Shown here in pieces: positions 33,247 to 42,992 of a stretch of 64,000 bases of DNA. Source of the DNA: Pseudovibrio flavus (GTDB taxonomy: Bacteria; Pseudomonadota; Alphaproteobacteria; Rhizobiales; Stappiaceae); assembly GCF_009711345.1 (NCBI RefSeq), contig NZ_SMMA01000052.1, positions 25,169 to 89,168 of the forward strand, read 5' to 3'. The notes under the pieces are model-generated. The model made no database searches. It was not told where the DNA came from and saw only the letters and a program-made list of their open reading frames with translations. The stretch's first letter is position 1. Each line of letters begins with the position of its first letter. The translations under genes were made by a program, and so were the position numbers.

Positions 33247-34725
33247 ATGACTGAAGCATTCAAAAAACTCGATCTTGCTGCTCTTCCTGCAAGCGTAGAA
33301 CAGCCTTCTTACGATCGCTCTGCTCTTAAGCCACGCATTGCACACATCGGCTTCGGCGCATTTGCTCGCGCTCACACCGCGATGCACCTGCATGAAACAC
33401 TCGCAAAAGGTGGCGGCGACTGGGGTATGCGCGTAATCGAACTGTTCGGCACCGCTGACCTTTTCGACAAGCTCGCAGAAAACGACCACCTCTACACTCT
33501 CGTAGAAACCTCTGACGCTGGTACCGAAACCCGCCTGCTCGGCGCAGTTTGCGACACCCAGCACATTGCTCGTGATGGCGTTGAAGCGATCATCAACGGC
33601 TTTGCTGAGCCAGATCTGAAGATCATCTCCCTTACCGTGACCGAAAAAGGTTACTGCGTAAAGAACGAGCACCTGGACACCGACAACGCTTGGATTCAGG
33701 AAGACCTTGCAAACCCTTCCTCTCCTAAGACCGCTATCGGCCTTATCGTTGCAGGTCTTGCAAAGCGTCGTGAACTGGGCAACGGCCCAATCACCGTTAT
33801 GTCCTGTGACAACCTGCCAAACAACGGCGTTCTAACCGGCATTTCCATCCGTGAATTCGCTGCGAAAGTTGACGCTGATCTGGCAGCATGGATCGAAGAG
33901 AACGTAACCTTCCCTTCCACCATGGTTGACCGTATCGTTCCAGCTCTGACCGACGAATCCCGCGCGATCGTTAAAGAGCAGCTCGGTGGTCAGGCAGATC
34001 CAAACGGTATCGTTTGTGAACCTTTCCGTCAGTGGGTTGTTGAAGACAACTTCAAAGCTGGCCGTCCTCAGTGGGAACTGGCAGGCGCACAGCTCGTAGC
34101 AGACGTAGAGCCATTCGAAGAAATGAAACTGCGCACCCTTAACGGTTCGCACTCTTTCCTCGCATACCTCGGCTTCCTCGGTGGTAAGGAAACCATCTCT
34201 GACTGTATGGCTGACCCAGTCTACGCAGCAGAAGTTCGCAAGCTGATGGTAAACGAGCAGATCCCTACCCTGCACGTTCCAGAAGGCGTTGACCTCATCG
34301 GTTACGCTGACATGCTCTGCAAGCGTTTCGCTAACTCCCAGCTGAAGCACCGCACCTGGCAGATCGCTTCTGACGGCACCCAGAAAATGCCTCAGCGTTG
34401 GTTGAACTCTGTTCGCTTCCACATGGAACAGGGCACCGATCACCGTCACCTGATCCTCGGCGTTGGTGGCTGGATGAACTACATCCGCGCTGACCGCAAC
34501 GGCGAAACCTACGAAATCCAGGATCCTATGAAGGACGTACTGGCTGAAATCGTAGCGAAATACGGCGACAACCGCGAAGCATACGTAAACGCTCTGCTCG
34601 CTCTGGACGCAGTATTCCCTGCTGATCTGGTTGCTAAGGAAGAATTCACCAAAGCAATCCACGCGGCATACGCTGAAGTAGCAGACAAAGGTGCAGCTCA
34701 GGCTGTAGCTGATCTGGCTAACTAA
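33247..34725 (+). CDS. uxuB: Fructuronate reductase / mannonate oxidoreductase UxuB
   Basis: A 492-residue long-chain polyol dehydrogenase of the mannitol dehydrogenase family. It reduces D-fructuronate to D-mannonate with NADH. Seen: IAHIGFGAFARAHTAMH at the dinucleotide fold (near residue 32), VMSCDNLPNNG, and the C-terminal catalytic KLRTLNGSHSFLAYLG-type motif (MKLRTLNGSHSFLAYLGFLG). I start at ATG 33247 with AAGG upstream; the frame runs 54 bases further up but without support. It sits between the TRAP genes and uxaC. Confidence 0.93.
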   Translation: MTEAFKKLDLAALPASVEQPSYDRSALKPRIAHIGFGAFARAHTAMHLHETLAKGGGDWGMRVIELFGTADLFDKLAENDHLYTLVETSDAGTETRLLGAVCDTQHIARDGVEAIINGFAEPDLKIISLTVTEKGYCVKNEHLDTDNAWIQEDLANPSSPKTAIGLIVAGLAKRRELGNGPITVMSCDNLPNNGVLTGISIREFAAKVDADLAAWIEENVTFPSTMVDRIVPALTDESRAIVKEQLGGQADPNGIVCEPFRQWVVEDNFKAGRPQWELAGAQLVADVEPFEEMKLRTLNGSHSFLAYLGFLGGKETISDCMADPVYAAEVRKLMVNEQIPTLHVPEGVDLIGYADMLCKRFANSQLKHRTWQIASDGTQKMPQRWLNSVRFHMEQGTDHRHLILGVGGWMNYIRADRNGETYEIQDPMKDVLAEIVAKYGDNREAYVNALLALDAVFPADLVAKEEFTKAIHAAYAEVADKGAAQAVADLAN

Positions 34726-34746
34726 TCATCAGAGTAATCTGATAGC

Positions 34747-34788
34747 GCCAGCCGACCCGACACCGCAACAATAGTCGGGCCGGTTGGC
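34747..34788 (+). terminator. Long hairpin between uxuB and uxaC
   Basis: GCCAGCCGACCCGAC and GTCGGGCCGGTTGGC pair over 15 positions with one wobble and one mismatch, followed by CTTCTTTC. It could attenuate transcription into uxaC or stabilise the uxuB message. Confidence 0.55.
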
Positions 34789-34865
34789 CTTCTTTCAAAA
34801 AAGAGAATGGAGCAGAAAGCTCCCCATGCAGGGCGCGAATGCTCCAACGAACAAGGGCACGTGTC

Positions 34866-36284
34866 ATGATGCAGCCATTCCTTGGAAAAGACTTCCTTCT
34901 GGAAACAGAAGCAGCCCGTAAACTCTACCACGAGTTTGCCGCAGATCTCCCGATCGTCGATTACCACAACCACCTCGACCCGCGTGCTATCGCTGAAGAT
35001 CATCAGTTTGAAGATATCGGCTCTACATGGCTTGCTGGCGACCACTACAAGTGGCGCGCAATGCGTTGGGCAGGTGTTCCTGAAAGCCACATCACCGGCA
35101 AAGAAACCAGCTTCCGCGAAAAGTTCAACGCATATGCTGAAGCAATGCCGAAGTTCGTTGGTAACCCGCTGTACCACTGGTCTCACCTTGAGATGTACCG
35201 CTACTTCGGCCTGAACGGCATTGTTCTGTCTTCCAAAACCGCTGATCTGGTTTGGAATGCATGTAACGAGAAGCTGGCGACCAAAGAATTTTCCGCACGC
35301 GGTCTTCTGGGCATGCAGAAAGTTGCAATGCTCGGCACCACCGACGATCCATGTGACGACCTGAAATGGCACAAAGTGATCGCGGATGACGAAACTTGCT
35401 CTATGGAAGTACGTCCGACCTTCCGTCCAGACGCAGCGTTCAAGATCAACAAACCAACCTTCCCGGGCTACGTTGAGCGCCTTAGCGAAACTGTAGGCTT
35501 TGCAGTAGACAGCTATGACAAGCTGATCGAGGCGCTTGCTCTGCGCCTTGACCACTTCGACGCTCATGGCTGCCGCGCATCCGACCATGGCCTTGACTCC
35601 ATGCTGTTCGCGCCGGTTCCAGCAGCATCCGAACTGGAACGCATCTTCCAGCTTGGCCGTGAAGGCAAAGAACTGACCATCGACGACGTAACCGCATTCC
35701 AGTCCGCTGTTCAGGTCTTCCTTGGCCGTGAATACGCTAAGCGTAACTGGGTAATGCAGATTCACGTTGGTGCGACCCGCAACAACCGTACCCGCCTGTT
35801 CAACGCTCTTGGTGCTGACGTTGGTATCGACGGTATTGATGATCGTGAACTGGCTAACCCGCTGAACCAGTTCCTCGATACTCTGGACCAGACCAACGAA
35901 CTGCCACGCACTGTTCTTTACAGCCTCGACCCAACTAAGAACGAAGTTGTTGTGACCACTGCTGGTAACTTCCAGGACGGTTCAGTAGCTGGCAAAGTAC
36001 AGGCAGGCACCGGCTGGTGGCATAACGACCAGCTCGACGGCATGGAACGTCAGATGACCGCTCTGGCGCAGATGGGCCTCATCTCCCAGTTCCTCGGCAT
36101 GCTGACCGACAGCCGCTCCTTCCTGTCGTTCCCACGTCACGAGTACTTCCGTCGCCTGCTCTGCAAAATGATCGGCGAATGGATGACCAAAGGCCATATG
36201 CCTGCTGACTACGAACTGGCTGGCAAGATGGTTGCCGACATTTGCTACGGCAACGCTGCTAAGTGGTTCCTTGAAAGCAAATAA
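34866..36284 (+). CDS. uxaC: Glucuronate isomerase UxaC
   Basis: A 472-residue uronate isomerase that converts D-glucuronate to D-fructuronate. The amidohydrolase-like metal motif VDYHNHLDPRAIA is near residue 30. The WVMQIHVGATRNN stretch and the SRSFLSFPRHEYFRRLLC end motif are typical. Length matches E. coli UxaC (470). ATG 34866 has AAGGG eight bases upstream; ATG 34869 is adjacent. It ends the catabolic operon at a strong terminator. Confidence 0.95.
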   Translation: MMQPFLGKDFLLETEAARKLYHEFAADLPIVDYHNHLDPRAIAEDHQFEDIGSTWLAGDHYKWRAMRWAGVPESHITGKETSFREKFNAYAEAMPKFVGNPLYHWSHLEMYRYFGLNGIVLSSKTADLVWNACNEKLATKEFSARGLLGMQKVAMLGTTDDPCDDLKWHKVIADDETCSMEVRPTFRPDAAFKINKPTFPGYVERLSETVGFAVDSYDKLIEALALRLDHFDAHGCRASDHGLDSMLFAPVPAASELERIFQLGREGKELTIDDVTAFQSAVQVFLGREYAKRNWVMQIHVGATRNNRTRLFNALGADVGIDGIDDRELANPLNQFLDTLDQTNELPRTVLYSLDPTKNEVVVTTAGNFQDGSVAGKVQAGTGWWHNDQLDGMERQMTALAQMGLISQFLGMLTDSRSFLSFPRHEYFRRLLCKMIGEWMTKGHMPADYELAGKMVADICYGNAAKWFLESK

Positions 36285-36304
36285 GCCCTAGCAGGATACG
36301 AAAC

Positions 36305-36342
36305 AAAAAAGCCCCCGCAGCATTCGCTGCGGGGGCTTTTTT
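36305..36342. terminator. Bidirectional terminator after uxaC
   Basis: AAAAAAGCCCCCGCAG / CTGCGGGGGCTTTTTT with a six-base loop; symmetrical, serving uxaC and the convergent acyl-CoA synthetase. Confidence 0.93.
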
Positions 36343-36360
36343 ATAACTACCAAGACCGCC

Positions 36361-38187
36361 TTATTCGGCGTCTTTATAAATCGCATCCACCAATGCTGCG
36401 TGGTTTTTAAGAACGTCCTTGCGGCGCACCTTAAGCGTCGCGGTTAGTTCGCCGGATTCGATAGACAAACCTTCTTTGATAATCTCAAAGCGGCGCACCT
36501 GCTCAACGCGAGCATGACGGCGATTGATTTGCTCGATACCCATCTGAAGCTTATCGCGCAAAGCCTGGCTTTCCATCGCTTCGTGCGTGGTCATGCCCTG
36601 CTCTTTCGCAAATCCTTCCAGAACGACTGGATCAATAGCAAGCAAAGCGCTCAGATAGTTTCGGTTATCGCCAACAACAACAGCATGCTCAACAAGCGGG
36701 ATCTCGGTCAGATCGCCTTCCAGTAGCGCAGGAGAGATGTTTTTACCGCCAGAGGTGACGATGACGTCCTTCTTACGACCTGTGATGAAGAGGAAGCCAT
36801 CAGCATCAAGGTGGCCAAGGTCGCCGGTCAGCAGCCAACCATCCTGAAACACCTTATCGGTAGCTTCTGGATCATGCGCATAACCGGAGAAGTTTGGAGC
36901 ACCGCGCACCAGAATCTCGCCATCCTCAGCGATTTTTACTTCCACTCCATCCAGCACCTGGCCAACAGACCCAAAGCGGATAGCACCCGGCTTATTGAAG
37001 GTTGTACCGCCACAGCTTTCGGACTGGCCGTAAACCTCTGTAATCACGATATCCAAACGGCTGAAGAACTTCAGAATGCTGACAGACAGTGCAGCGCCAC
37101 CACTTACGACGGTGTGCGTCTGATCAAAGCCCATCGCGTACTTGACCTTGTCCAGCACCAAGCGGTTGGCCAGTTTTTTCTGAAGATCTAGGAAATAGCC
37201 GGTCGGCTTATTGTCGATGTTAAGTGCATGCCAACGCTCGCTCACGTCCATTGCCCAGTGGGCCAGTTTGGCCTTCACACCGGTAGCACTAGCAAGGCGC
37301 TCTTCGATACGCTCACGCATCTTTTCAAAAACGCGAGGAACGCCGAAGAAGATCGTTGGGCGCACTTCCTTGAGGTGGTCAGGCATAGCCTGAATACTCT
37401 GCGCATAGAAGCTCTGATAGCCATTATCGCAAGCTTGTACGATCGTGCCGCACTGCTCGGCTATGTGAGCAAGGGGCAGATAGGAAATGTAGCGATCGTT
37501 TGTATCCAGACAGCGCACCTTCACAAGAGCGTCAGATTCAGCACGAATAGCGCGGTGGCTAAGCTGAACAGCTTTTGGATGACCAGTCGTTCCAGAGGTG
37601 TAGATCTGCTTTGCAATGTCTTCTGGGTGGATCGCATCCAAACGGCGATCCAGTTCTTCTTCCAGCTCAGGCTCATTGTCAGCAAGCGCTACAAAGTCTG
37701 CCCATGTAATCTGCTCTTCGCCTACAGCCTCGCCGTTCAGGCGAACGATTTTGCGCAGATACATAAACAGCTCTGGATGCGTTTCCAGATCGGCCAACTG
37801 TTCTTCAGACTCGATCAAAAGCACTCGGCCTTGAGAGTGACGTAGAATATAGTTGATCTCAGGGCTTGCAGCCGTCCAATAAATGCCGGTTGGTGTCGCA
37901 CCAATCATCATGGCAGCAACATCCATAATCGCCCACTCAGGGCGGTTATAGCTCAAGATGCAAACGGTATCGCCGGGGCGAACGCCAAGCTTGATAAGCG
38001 CTACAGCAGCTTTACGAACCTGCTTGGAGTATTCAAGCCAAGAGGTCGGCTCCCAGCCTGCCTTGGTGCGAACATGATAAGCAGGGTGGTCTTTCAGCTT
38101 TTCGACCGTACGCAAGAACGCCTTCGGAATAGAAACAAAACTTCCGTTGTCGTGAGCGGTTACTACGTGAGAACCTTCTGTATTCAT
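36361..38187 (-). CDS. Long-chain acyl-CoA synthetase (AMP-binding)
   Basis: A 608-residue adenylate-forming enzyme of the eukaryote-type long-chain acyl-CoA ligase group. The P-loop IYTSGTTGHPKAVQLSH is near residue 193. Further motifs are VYGQSESCGG near 388 and GWLLTGDLGHLDADGFLFITGRKKDVIVTSGGKNIS near 450. It activates fatty acids with ATP and CoA, probably at the membrane. It is monocistronic. The 335-base gap beyond it (38188-38522) shows a TGATCC without a matching -10 and an AACGG-TT-CCGTT dyad near 38410; I see nothing else there. Confidence 0.92.
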   Translation of the reverse strand: MNTEGSHVVTAHDNGSFVSIPKAFLRTVEKLKDHPAYHVRTKAGWEPTSWLEYSKQVRKAAVALIKLGVRPGDTVCILSYNRPEWAIMDVAAMMIGATPTGIYWTAASPEINYILRHSQGRVLLIESEEQLADLETHPELFMYLRKIVRLNGEAVGEEQITWADFVALADNEPELEEELDRRLDAIHPEDIAKQIYTSGTTGHPKAVQLSHRAIRAESDALVKVRCLDTNDRYISYLPLAHIAEQCGTIVQACDNGYQSFYAQSIQAMPDHLKEVRPTIFFGVPRVFEKMRERIEERLASATGVKAKLAHWAMDVSERWHALNIDNKPTGYFLDLQKKLANRLVLDKVKYAMGFDQTHTVVSGGAALSVSILKFFSRLDIVITEVYGQSESCGGTTFNKPGAIRFGSVGQVLDGVEVKIAEDGEILVRGAPNFSGYAHDPEATDKVFQDGWLLTGDLGHLDADGFLFITGRKKDVIVTSGGKNISPALLEGDLTEIPLVEHAVVVGDNRNYLSALLAIDPVVLEGFAKEQGMTTHEAMESQALRDKLQMGIEQINRRHARVEQVRRFEIIKEGLSIESGELTATLKVRRKDVLKNHAALVDAIYKDAE

Positions 38188-38522
38188 TTCTATCCCTTAT
38201 TCCAGCTTCTATTGTCGGGACCAGCCTTGCAATTCCTGAACTTCGGAGCGTAATACCACTCAGCTCTACGGAAAGAAACTACCTCTCCGCCATTCATGAA
38301 TCATTCTTAATCATCATTCTCAGAGCGCAATGACTGGATCACACCCGCATGTTGCGCTGACTTTGGCGCTATGTAAGGCGGCGAACACGCAAAACCTATA
38401 AGTAACAGAACGGTTCCGTTAATTGTTTTGTGTCTGTCATGCGCTATTGTGTCCCTCTATATTTCGCGGCAAAGCATTGGCTTGAACTTTCGTAGCTGGG
38501 TATTTTCAGGTAAGCACCTCAA

Positions 38523-39707
38523 ATGTCGTCACTAATGGTCTCTCGCCGGGTCATAATCCCGGACCCTGTCCGCATTGATCGTTTCAAGCGTTTGCCTGAA
38601 CTTGGCCCAAAGCTGCTGTTCTTTAGCGGCGGCACTGCATTGAACCCGCTCGCACGCACGCTGAAGAGCTACACGCACAACAGCCATCATTTAATTACAC
38701 CGTTCGACAGCGGCGGTAGCTCTGCCGCGCTTCGCCAAGCTTTTGATATGCCAGCAATCGGGGACTTGCGCAGCCGTTTGATAGCACTTGCGGACGAGAC
38801 TGTTTCCGGACATCCAGAAGTCGCCCGTCTCTTCAAATATCGCCTGAGTAAAACCGGTACGCCAAAAGAACTGCATCGACGGCTTATGCGCATTGTCGAG
38901 GCGAAGGACAAGCTGCTTGCCGATGTTCATAATCCCATGCGTGGCCTTATTCAAACGCAGCTGGAATTTTTCATCGAAGCCATGCCAGAGGACTTCAATC
39001 TGGCAGGAGCCAGCATTGGCAACCTTATTCTGGCCGGTGGTTACCTCAATAACCATCGCCATTTAGACCCGATTATCTTTCTATTCTCAAAACTGGTAAA
39101 CACTCTCGGCCATGTGACTGCAATAACTGACAGCAACCTACACTTGGCAGCAAGGCTAGAGAACGGCTCGGTTGTTGCAGGACAGCACAACATGACCGGC
39201 AAAGAAACGCCCTCTGTCGTACACCCGATCTCTGATGTATTTACGATCCGCTCGCTTGAGGACCCAACGCCTGCAAAACCAAGCATTCACCCAAGGATGG
39301 GCAGAATAATTGCGGACGCGGACCTCATCTGTTACCCGCCGGGCTCGTTTTATAGCTCGCTCATGGCAAACCTGCTTGTCGAAGGCGTAGGCAGAGCGGC
39401 TGCCTCTAACCCGAACCCAAAAGTCTACATTCCAAATCTTGGTAAGGATCCAGAGCAGCTTGGCATGTCGCCGCGCTTGGCGCTTGAAAAAATAATAGCT
39501 CAGCTGGAAGCCGACATAGACGCACCGGTTGCAGCAAGCGACCTAATCAACTTTGTTGTTATAGATAAATCTATGGCAGACAGCTTTGATGCTAACACTT
39601 TCAAGCAAAGGGGGATTCACATCATCATCGACGATCTTGTTACCAAGACGTCATTCCCTTATTACGACCCCGAGAAGCTTGTAAGAATATTGCTAAGTCT
39701 CGCCTAA
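38523..39707 (+). CDS. CofD/YvcK-like (2-phospho-L-lactate transferase fold) protein
   Basis: A 394-residue protein of the CofD/YvcK superfamily. The family nucleotide/phosphate loop appears as LLFFSGGTALNPLARTL near residue 33 with FDSGGSSAALRQAF near 62. Later motifs are ASIGNLILAGGYL near 165 and IADADLICYPPGSFYSSLMANLLVEGV near 262. YvcK proteins bind UDP-sugars and affect cell-wall and carbon metabolism; CofD makes coenzyme F420, but no other F420 gene is here. The sequence between motifs (GHPEVARLFKYRLSKTGTPKELHRRLM) has an extra helical insertion. It stands alone, so the role is open. Confidence 0.78.
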   Translation: MSSLMVSRRVIIPDPVRIDRFKRLPELGPKLLFFSGGTALNPLARTLKSYTHNSHHLITPFDSGGSSAALRQAFDMPAIGDLRSRLIALADETVSGHPEVARLFKYRLSKTGTPKELHRRLMRIVEAKDKLLADVHNPMRGLIQTQLEFFIEAMPEDFNLAGASIGNLILAGGYLNNHRHLDPIIFLFSKLVNTLGHVTAITDSNLHLAARLENGSVVAGQHNMTGKETPSVVHPISDVFTIRSLEDPTPAKPSIHPRMGRIIADADLICYPPGSFYSSLMANLLVEGVGRAAASNPNPKVYIPNLGKDPEQLGMSPRLALEKIIAQLEADIDAPVAASDLINFVVIDKSMADSFDANTFKQRGIHIIIDDLVTKTSFPYYDPEKLVRILLSLA

Positions 39708-39866
39708 ATTAGAAACAATTAGTCACGAGCAGCAAATTACTCGGGAAAGCCAAACTTTACTTGCAGATTAAGCTTTGTTTCATTAAAGGACTTGACCTTG
39801 GACGACGTCTATTCGTTTAATTAACGGAACGACATCCGACAATAAAAAGAAGAACCGTTAAAGGTC

Positions 39867-41267
39867 ATGTCGAAGTTCAGGTTTCCAACTGCGTACACTA
39901 TCCTATTCGGCCTCATAATCGTGGCTGCTGCCTCCACTTGGGTTATCCCAGCTGGGGAGTATGACCTCACGTTTAATCCGGCAATCGAAAAAGAAGTTCC
40001 GGTACCTGGAACCTATCAAGAGGTACCCTCAAACCCTCAAGGCATTGGTGACATCTTTCTTGCGCCTATCGCTGGCCTTTATGACCCCGTCTCCAACAAC
40101 GCAAACGCCGTAGATGTAGCCGTCTTTGTTCTTATCATTGGCGGTTTTCTTATGGTCGTCACCAAGACCGGAGCAATTGACGCAAGCCTTGCGCGGGTCA
40201 TGGTCTTTCTCAAGGGGCGTGAAGCGTTCCTCATTCCCATACTCATGGGCGTTCTGGCGGCAGGCGGCACGATCTTCGGGTTGGCGGAAGAAACGCTCGC
40301 CTTCTACTCTCTGGTTATGCCGGTCATGCTCCGAGCAGGGTATGACGCTGTAACCGGCGCTGCCGTTATCATCATCGGTGCCGGCGTTGGCGTTTACGGA
40401 GCAACCGTAAACCCGTTTGCGACTGTCATCGCCTCAAACGCAGCAGGCGTACCGTTTACAGATGGCATCGAGCTTCGGCTAATAACTCTTGGCGTTGGCT
40501 TTGTTTTAGCTGTCGCGTGGGTTCTGCGATACGCCATAAAAGTGAAGCGCAATCCTGAAGCTTCTCTCGTCGCTGACAAGCGCGAAGAGATTGAAGCGCA
40601 CTTCCTTCACAATTCAGACCCTTCAGCTATTCCAACCTTCACCAAGCTGCACGCTGTCATCATGGTCATCTTTGTAGGGGCATTCGCCATGCTGGTTTAC
40701 GGCGTATCTGCCCTTGGTTGGTGGATGGGCGAAATGTCCGCCATGTTCTTGGCAGCTTCCGTTCTTGTAGGGCTCGTAACCCGCATGGGCGAAGCGGAAT
40801 TTGTCGATACCTTTGTTGAGGGCGCTCGCGACCTGCTAGGCGTTGCGCTTATTATTGGTGTCGCACGCGGTATCGTCGTTGTTATGGATGCAGGCTCCAT
40901 CACGGCAACCCTGCTGCACTGGTCTGAAAATGCGGTGCAAGGTCTAAGCAGCGTCACCTTCATCAACGTAATCTTCTGGATCGAGTTCCTTCTTACCTTC
41001 TTTGTCCCTTCAACATCCGGATTGGCGGTGCTCACCATGCCCATCATGGCGCCACTTGCCGGATTTGCCGGGGTACCCGCAGACCTGATCGTAACTGCCT
41101 ATCAGTCTGCAAGCGGGATCGTGAATCTCATCGTCCCCACATCTGCTGTCGTCATGGGTGGATTGGCAATCGCCCGTGTGCCCTATGACCGCTGGCTGCG
41201 TTTTACTATGCCCCTCGTCGTCATGCTGACAGTTCTTACCTCTATCTTGATAAGTGTGAGTGTCTAA
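39867..41267 (+). CDS. YfcC/DcuC-family transporter
   Basis: A 466-residue inner-membrane carrier with about 12 helices. The N-terminal FPTAYTILFGLIIVAAASTWVIPAGEYD and GVLAAGGTIFGLAEETLAFYSLVMPVMLRAGYDAVTGAA are typical of YfcC, which is related to the C4-dicarboxylate carrier DcuC and is annotated in some species as a basic amino-acid carrier. The substrate is not determined. It is five bases upstream of the amino-acid permease gene, so the two are cotranscribed and may handle related substrates. Confidence 0.85.
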   Translation: MSKFRFPTAYTILFGLIIVAAASTWVIPAGEYDLTFNPAIEKEVPVPGTYQEVPSNPQGIGDIFLAPIAGLYDPVSNNANAVDVAVFVLIIGGFLMVVTKTGAIDASLARVMVFLKGREAFLIPILMGVLAAGGTIFGLAEETLAFYSLVMPVMLRAGYDAVTGAAVIIIGAGVGVYGATVNPFATVIASNAAGVPFTDGIELRLITLGVGFVLAVAWVLRYAIKVKRNPEASLVADKREEIEAHFLHNSDPSAIPTFTKLHAVIMVIFVGAFAMLVYGVSALGWWMGEMSAMFLAASVLVGLVTRMGEAEFVDTFVEGARDLLGVALIIGVARGIVVVMDAGSITATLLHWSENAVQGLSSVTFINVIFWIEFLLTFFVPSTSGLAVLTMPIMAPLAGFAGVPADLIVTAYQSASGIVNLIVPTSAVVMGGLAIARVPYDRWLRFTMPLVVMLTVLTSILISVSV

Positions 41268-41272
41268 TCACA

Positions 41273-42625
41273 ATGGAAAATACCGGAGCCCCTTCGCAAG
41301 CGGCTGAAAAACAAGAAAATCAAAAAGGTGAAATTGGCATTTGGACCTGTACCACTCTCGTGATTGGTACAATGATCGGTTCGGGCGTATTCCTTCTCCC
41401 TGCATCTCTGGCAACCTACGGCGCACTGTCCATCTTCGGCTGGATCATCACCTCCGCGGGCGCAATGGTTATGGGCCTGCTGTTTGGCCGCCTTGCCAAG
41501 CTGGTAACCCGCTCTGGCGGTCCTTACGCTTACACTCAAGAAGGCTTCGGCGACTTCGCTGGCTTCCTCATGGCTTGGGGCTACTGGATCTCCATGTGCT
41601 GCTCCATCGCCGGTGTATCTGTTGCGATGACAGGTTATGTAAGCTACCTCGTTCCAGCCGTTGGCGAGAGCGTCGCCCTTCAGCTATGCGTTGCACTTGG
41701 TGTTCTGTGGTCTTTGATCCTGATCCAGCTACGCGGCATCTCTAGCGCAGGCTTCATCCAGATTGTCACCACTGCGCTGAAAATTATTCCGCTTTTGGCA
41801 ATCGCTGCTGTGGGCCTGTTCTACATCTCGCCAGAAAACTACACTCCGATCAATCCATCGGGTCAAGCGTGGTACTCTGCGATCCCTGCAACGGTAACCC
41901 TCACCCTCTGGGCTTACCTCGGCCTTGAAGCGGCAACTGTTCCTTCCGGCAACGTGAAGAACCCTTCCGTTACCATTCCGCGTGCAACGGTAATTGGCAT
42001 TGCATTCTCCGCACTGCTTTACATCGTCATCACGCTGGTGGCTGTTGGCACCATTCCGGCAGATCAGCTAAAGAACTCCAGCGCACCGCTGGCTGACGTC
42101 GCTGCTCTGATGTGGGGTCCAGTTGGCGCAACACTTGTCGCCGTTGGCGCGATTGTCTCTACCCTCGGCACCATGAACGGCCTGACCATCCTAATGGGTC
42201 AGACTCCTTATGGCGGCGCTCAGGGTAAAGTGTTCCCGCAGTTCTTTGCAAAAACCAACTCCCGCGGCGCTCCTGCCCGCTCGCTGTTGATCTCCGGCCT
42301 CATTCCAACGGCTCTGGTTGCAATCAACCTTTCCCGTGGTCTGGTCGAAACCTTCACAGTGATCGCGCTTCTGACCGTGTTCTGCTTGGTGGTGCCTTAC
42401 CTGTTCTCCGCTCTTTCGGAACTGATGATTATCGCACGCCGCGGCATCAAGCTTGAGGCGAAGGAAATGTCCAAGCTGATCATCCTGAGTGTCATCGGCT
42501 TTGCATACACCTTCATCGCTCTGATTGGTGCTGGTGAGACCGCAGTATTCTACGGCTTCCTCCTGCTGCTGGCGGGTGTTCCGGTTTACATCATCATCCG
42601 CGTAAATCCTGCAAAAGAACAATAA
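41273..42625 (+). CDS. APC-family amino acid permease/antiporter
   Basis: A 450-residue amino acid-polyamine-organocation transporter with 12 helices. The substrate-binding first helix is IGTMIGSGVFLLP, and GPYAYTQEGFGDFAGFLMAWGYW and ATVPSGNVKNPSVTIPRAT follow. It resembles the AdiC/PotE antiporter group (arginine/agmatine, ornithine/putrescine), but exact substrate is not set by sequence. It follows the YfcC gene. A terminator follows; the remaining 280 bases before the NhaC gene show no gene. Confidence 0.88.
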   Translation: MENTGAPSQAAEKQENQKGEIGIWTCTTLVIGTMIGSGVFLLPASLATYGALSIFGWIITSAGAMVMGLLFGRLAKLVTRSGGPYAYTQEGFGDFAGFLMAWGYWISMCCSIAGVSVAMTGYVSYLVPAVGESVALQLCVALGVLWSLILIQLRGISSAGFIQIVTTALKIIPLLAIAAVGLFYISPENYTPINPSGQAWYSAIPATVTLTLWAYLGLEAATVPSGNVKNPSVTIPRATVIGIAFSALLYIVITLVAVGTIPADQLKNSSAPLADVAALMWGPVGATLVAVGAIVSTLGTMNGLTILMGQTPYGGAQGKVFPQFFAKTNSRGAPARSLLISGLIPTALVAINLSRGLVETFTVIALLTVFCLVVPYLFSALSELMIIARRGIKLEAKEMSKLIILSVIGFAYTFIALIGAGETAVFYGFLLLLAGVPVYIIIRVNPAKEQ

Positions 42626-42685
42626 CTCGGCAAGTTGACGGTTCCCTTCCCCATACGGGTGCCGTCATCCACAAGACAACAATTG

Positions 42686-42715
42686 AAAGGCCGGTGCCAC
42701 GCATCGGCCTTTTTT
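42686..42715 (+). terminator. Terminator of the YfcC-APC operon
   Basis: AAAGGCCG and CGGCCTTT pair, with an interior TG/CA extension and a CCACG loop, followed by T. Confidence 0.85.
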
Positions 42716-42992
42716 CATAGCCAGCGCACTTGCGACAAACTCGCAAAACTCGTGAAAATCCTGAGAAACACGACTGCATTCCCCAACGTCATTATCCAAA
42801 TCTTTTCAGTAAGCTAATGAACCTAGCGATAGACGCCGCGCCTTATGCGGGAGCTGAAAACCACGGTTCGCGCTCTGACTGCTTTTGACCCACGCCAGAA
42901 TGATATAGAGGAAGCGCAAATATGCCGCTTGCCCACAGTTTGCTCGGCAATATGACGGCCTTCATGAAAAATGACACAAGGATCACTCTGCT

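Noticed and set aside
38335..38364. TGATCC on the minus strand before the acyl-CoA synthetase
   Set aside because: No TA hexamer 18 bases away, unlike the three accepted sites; six-base matches occur by chance.
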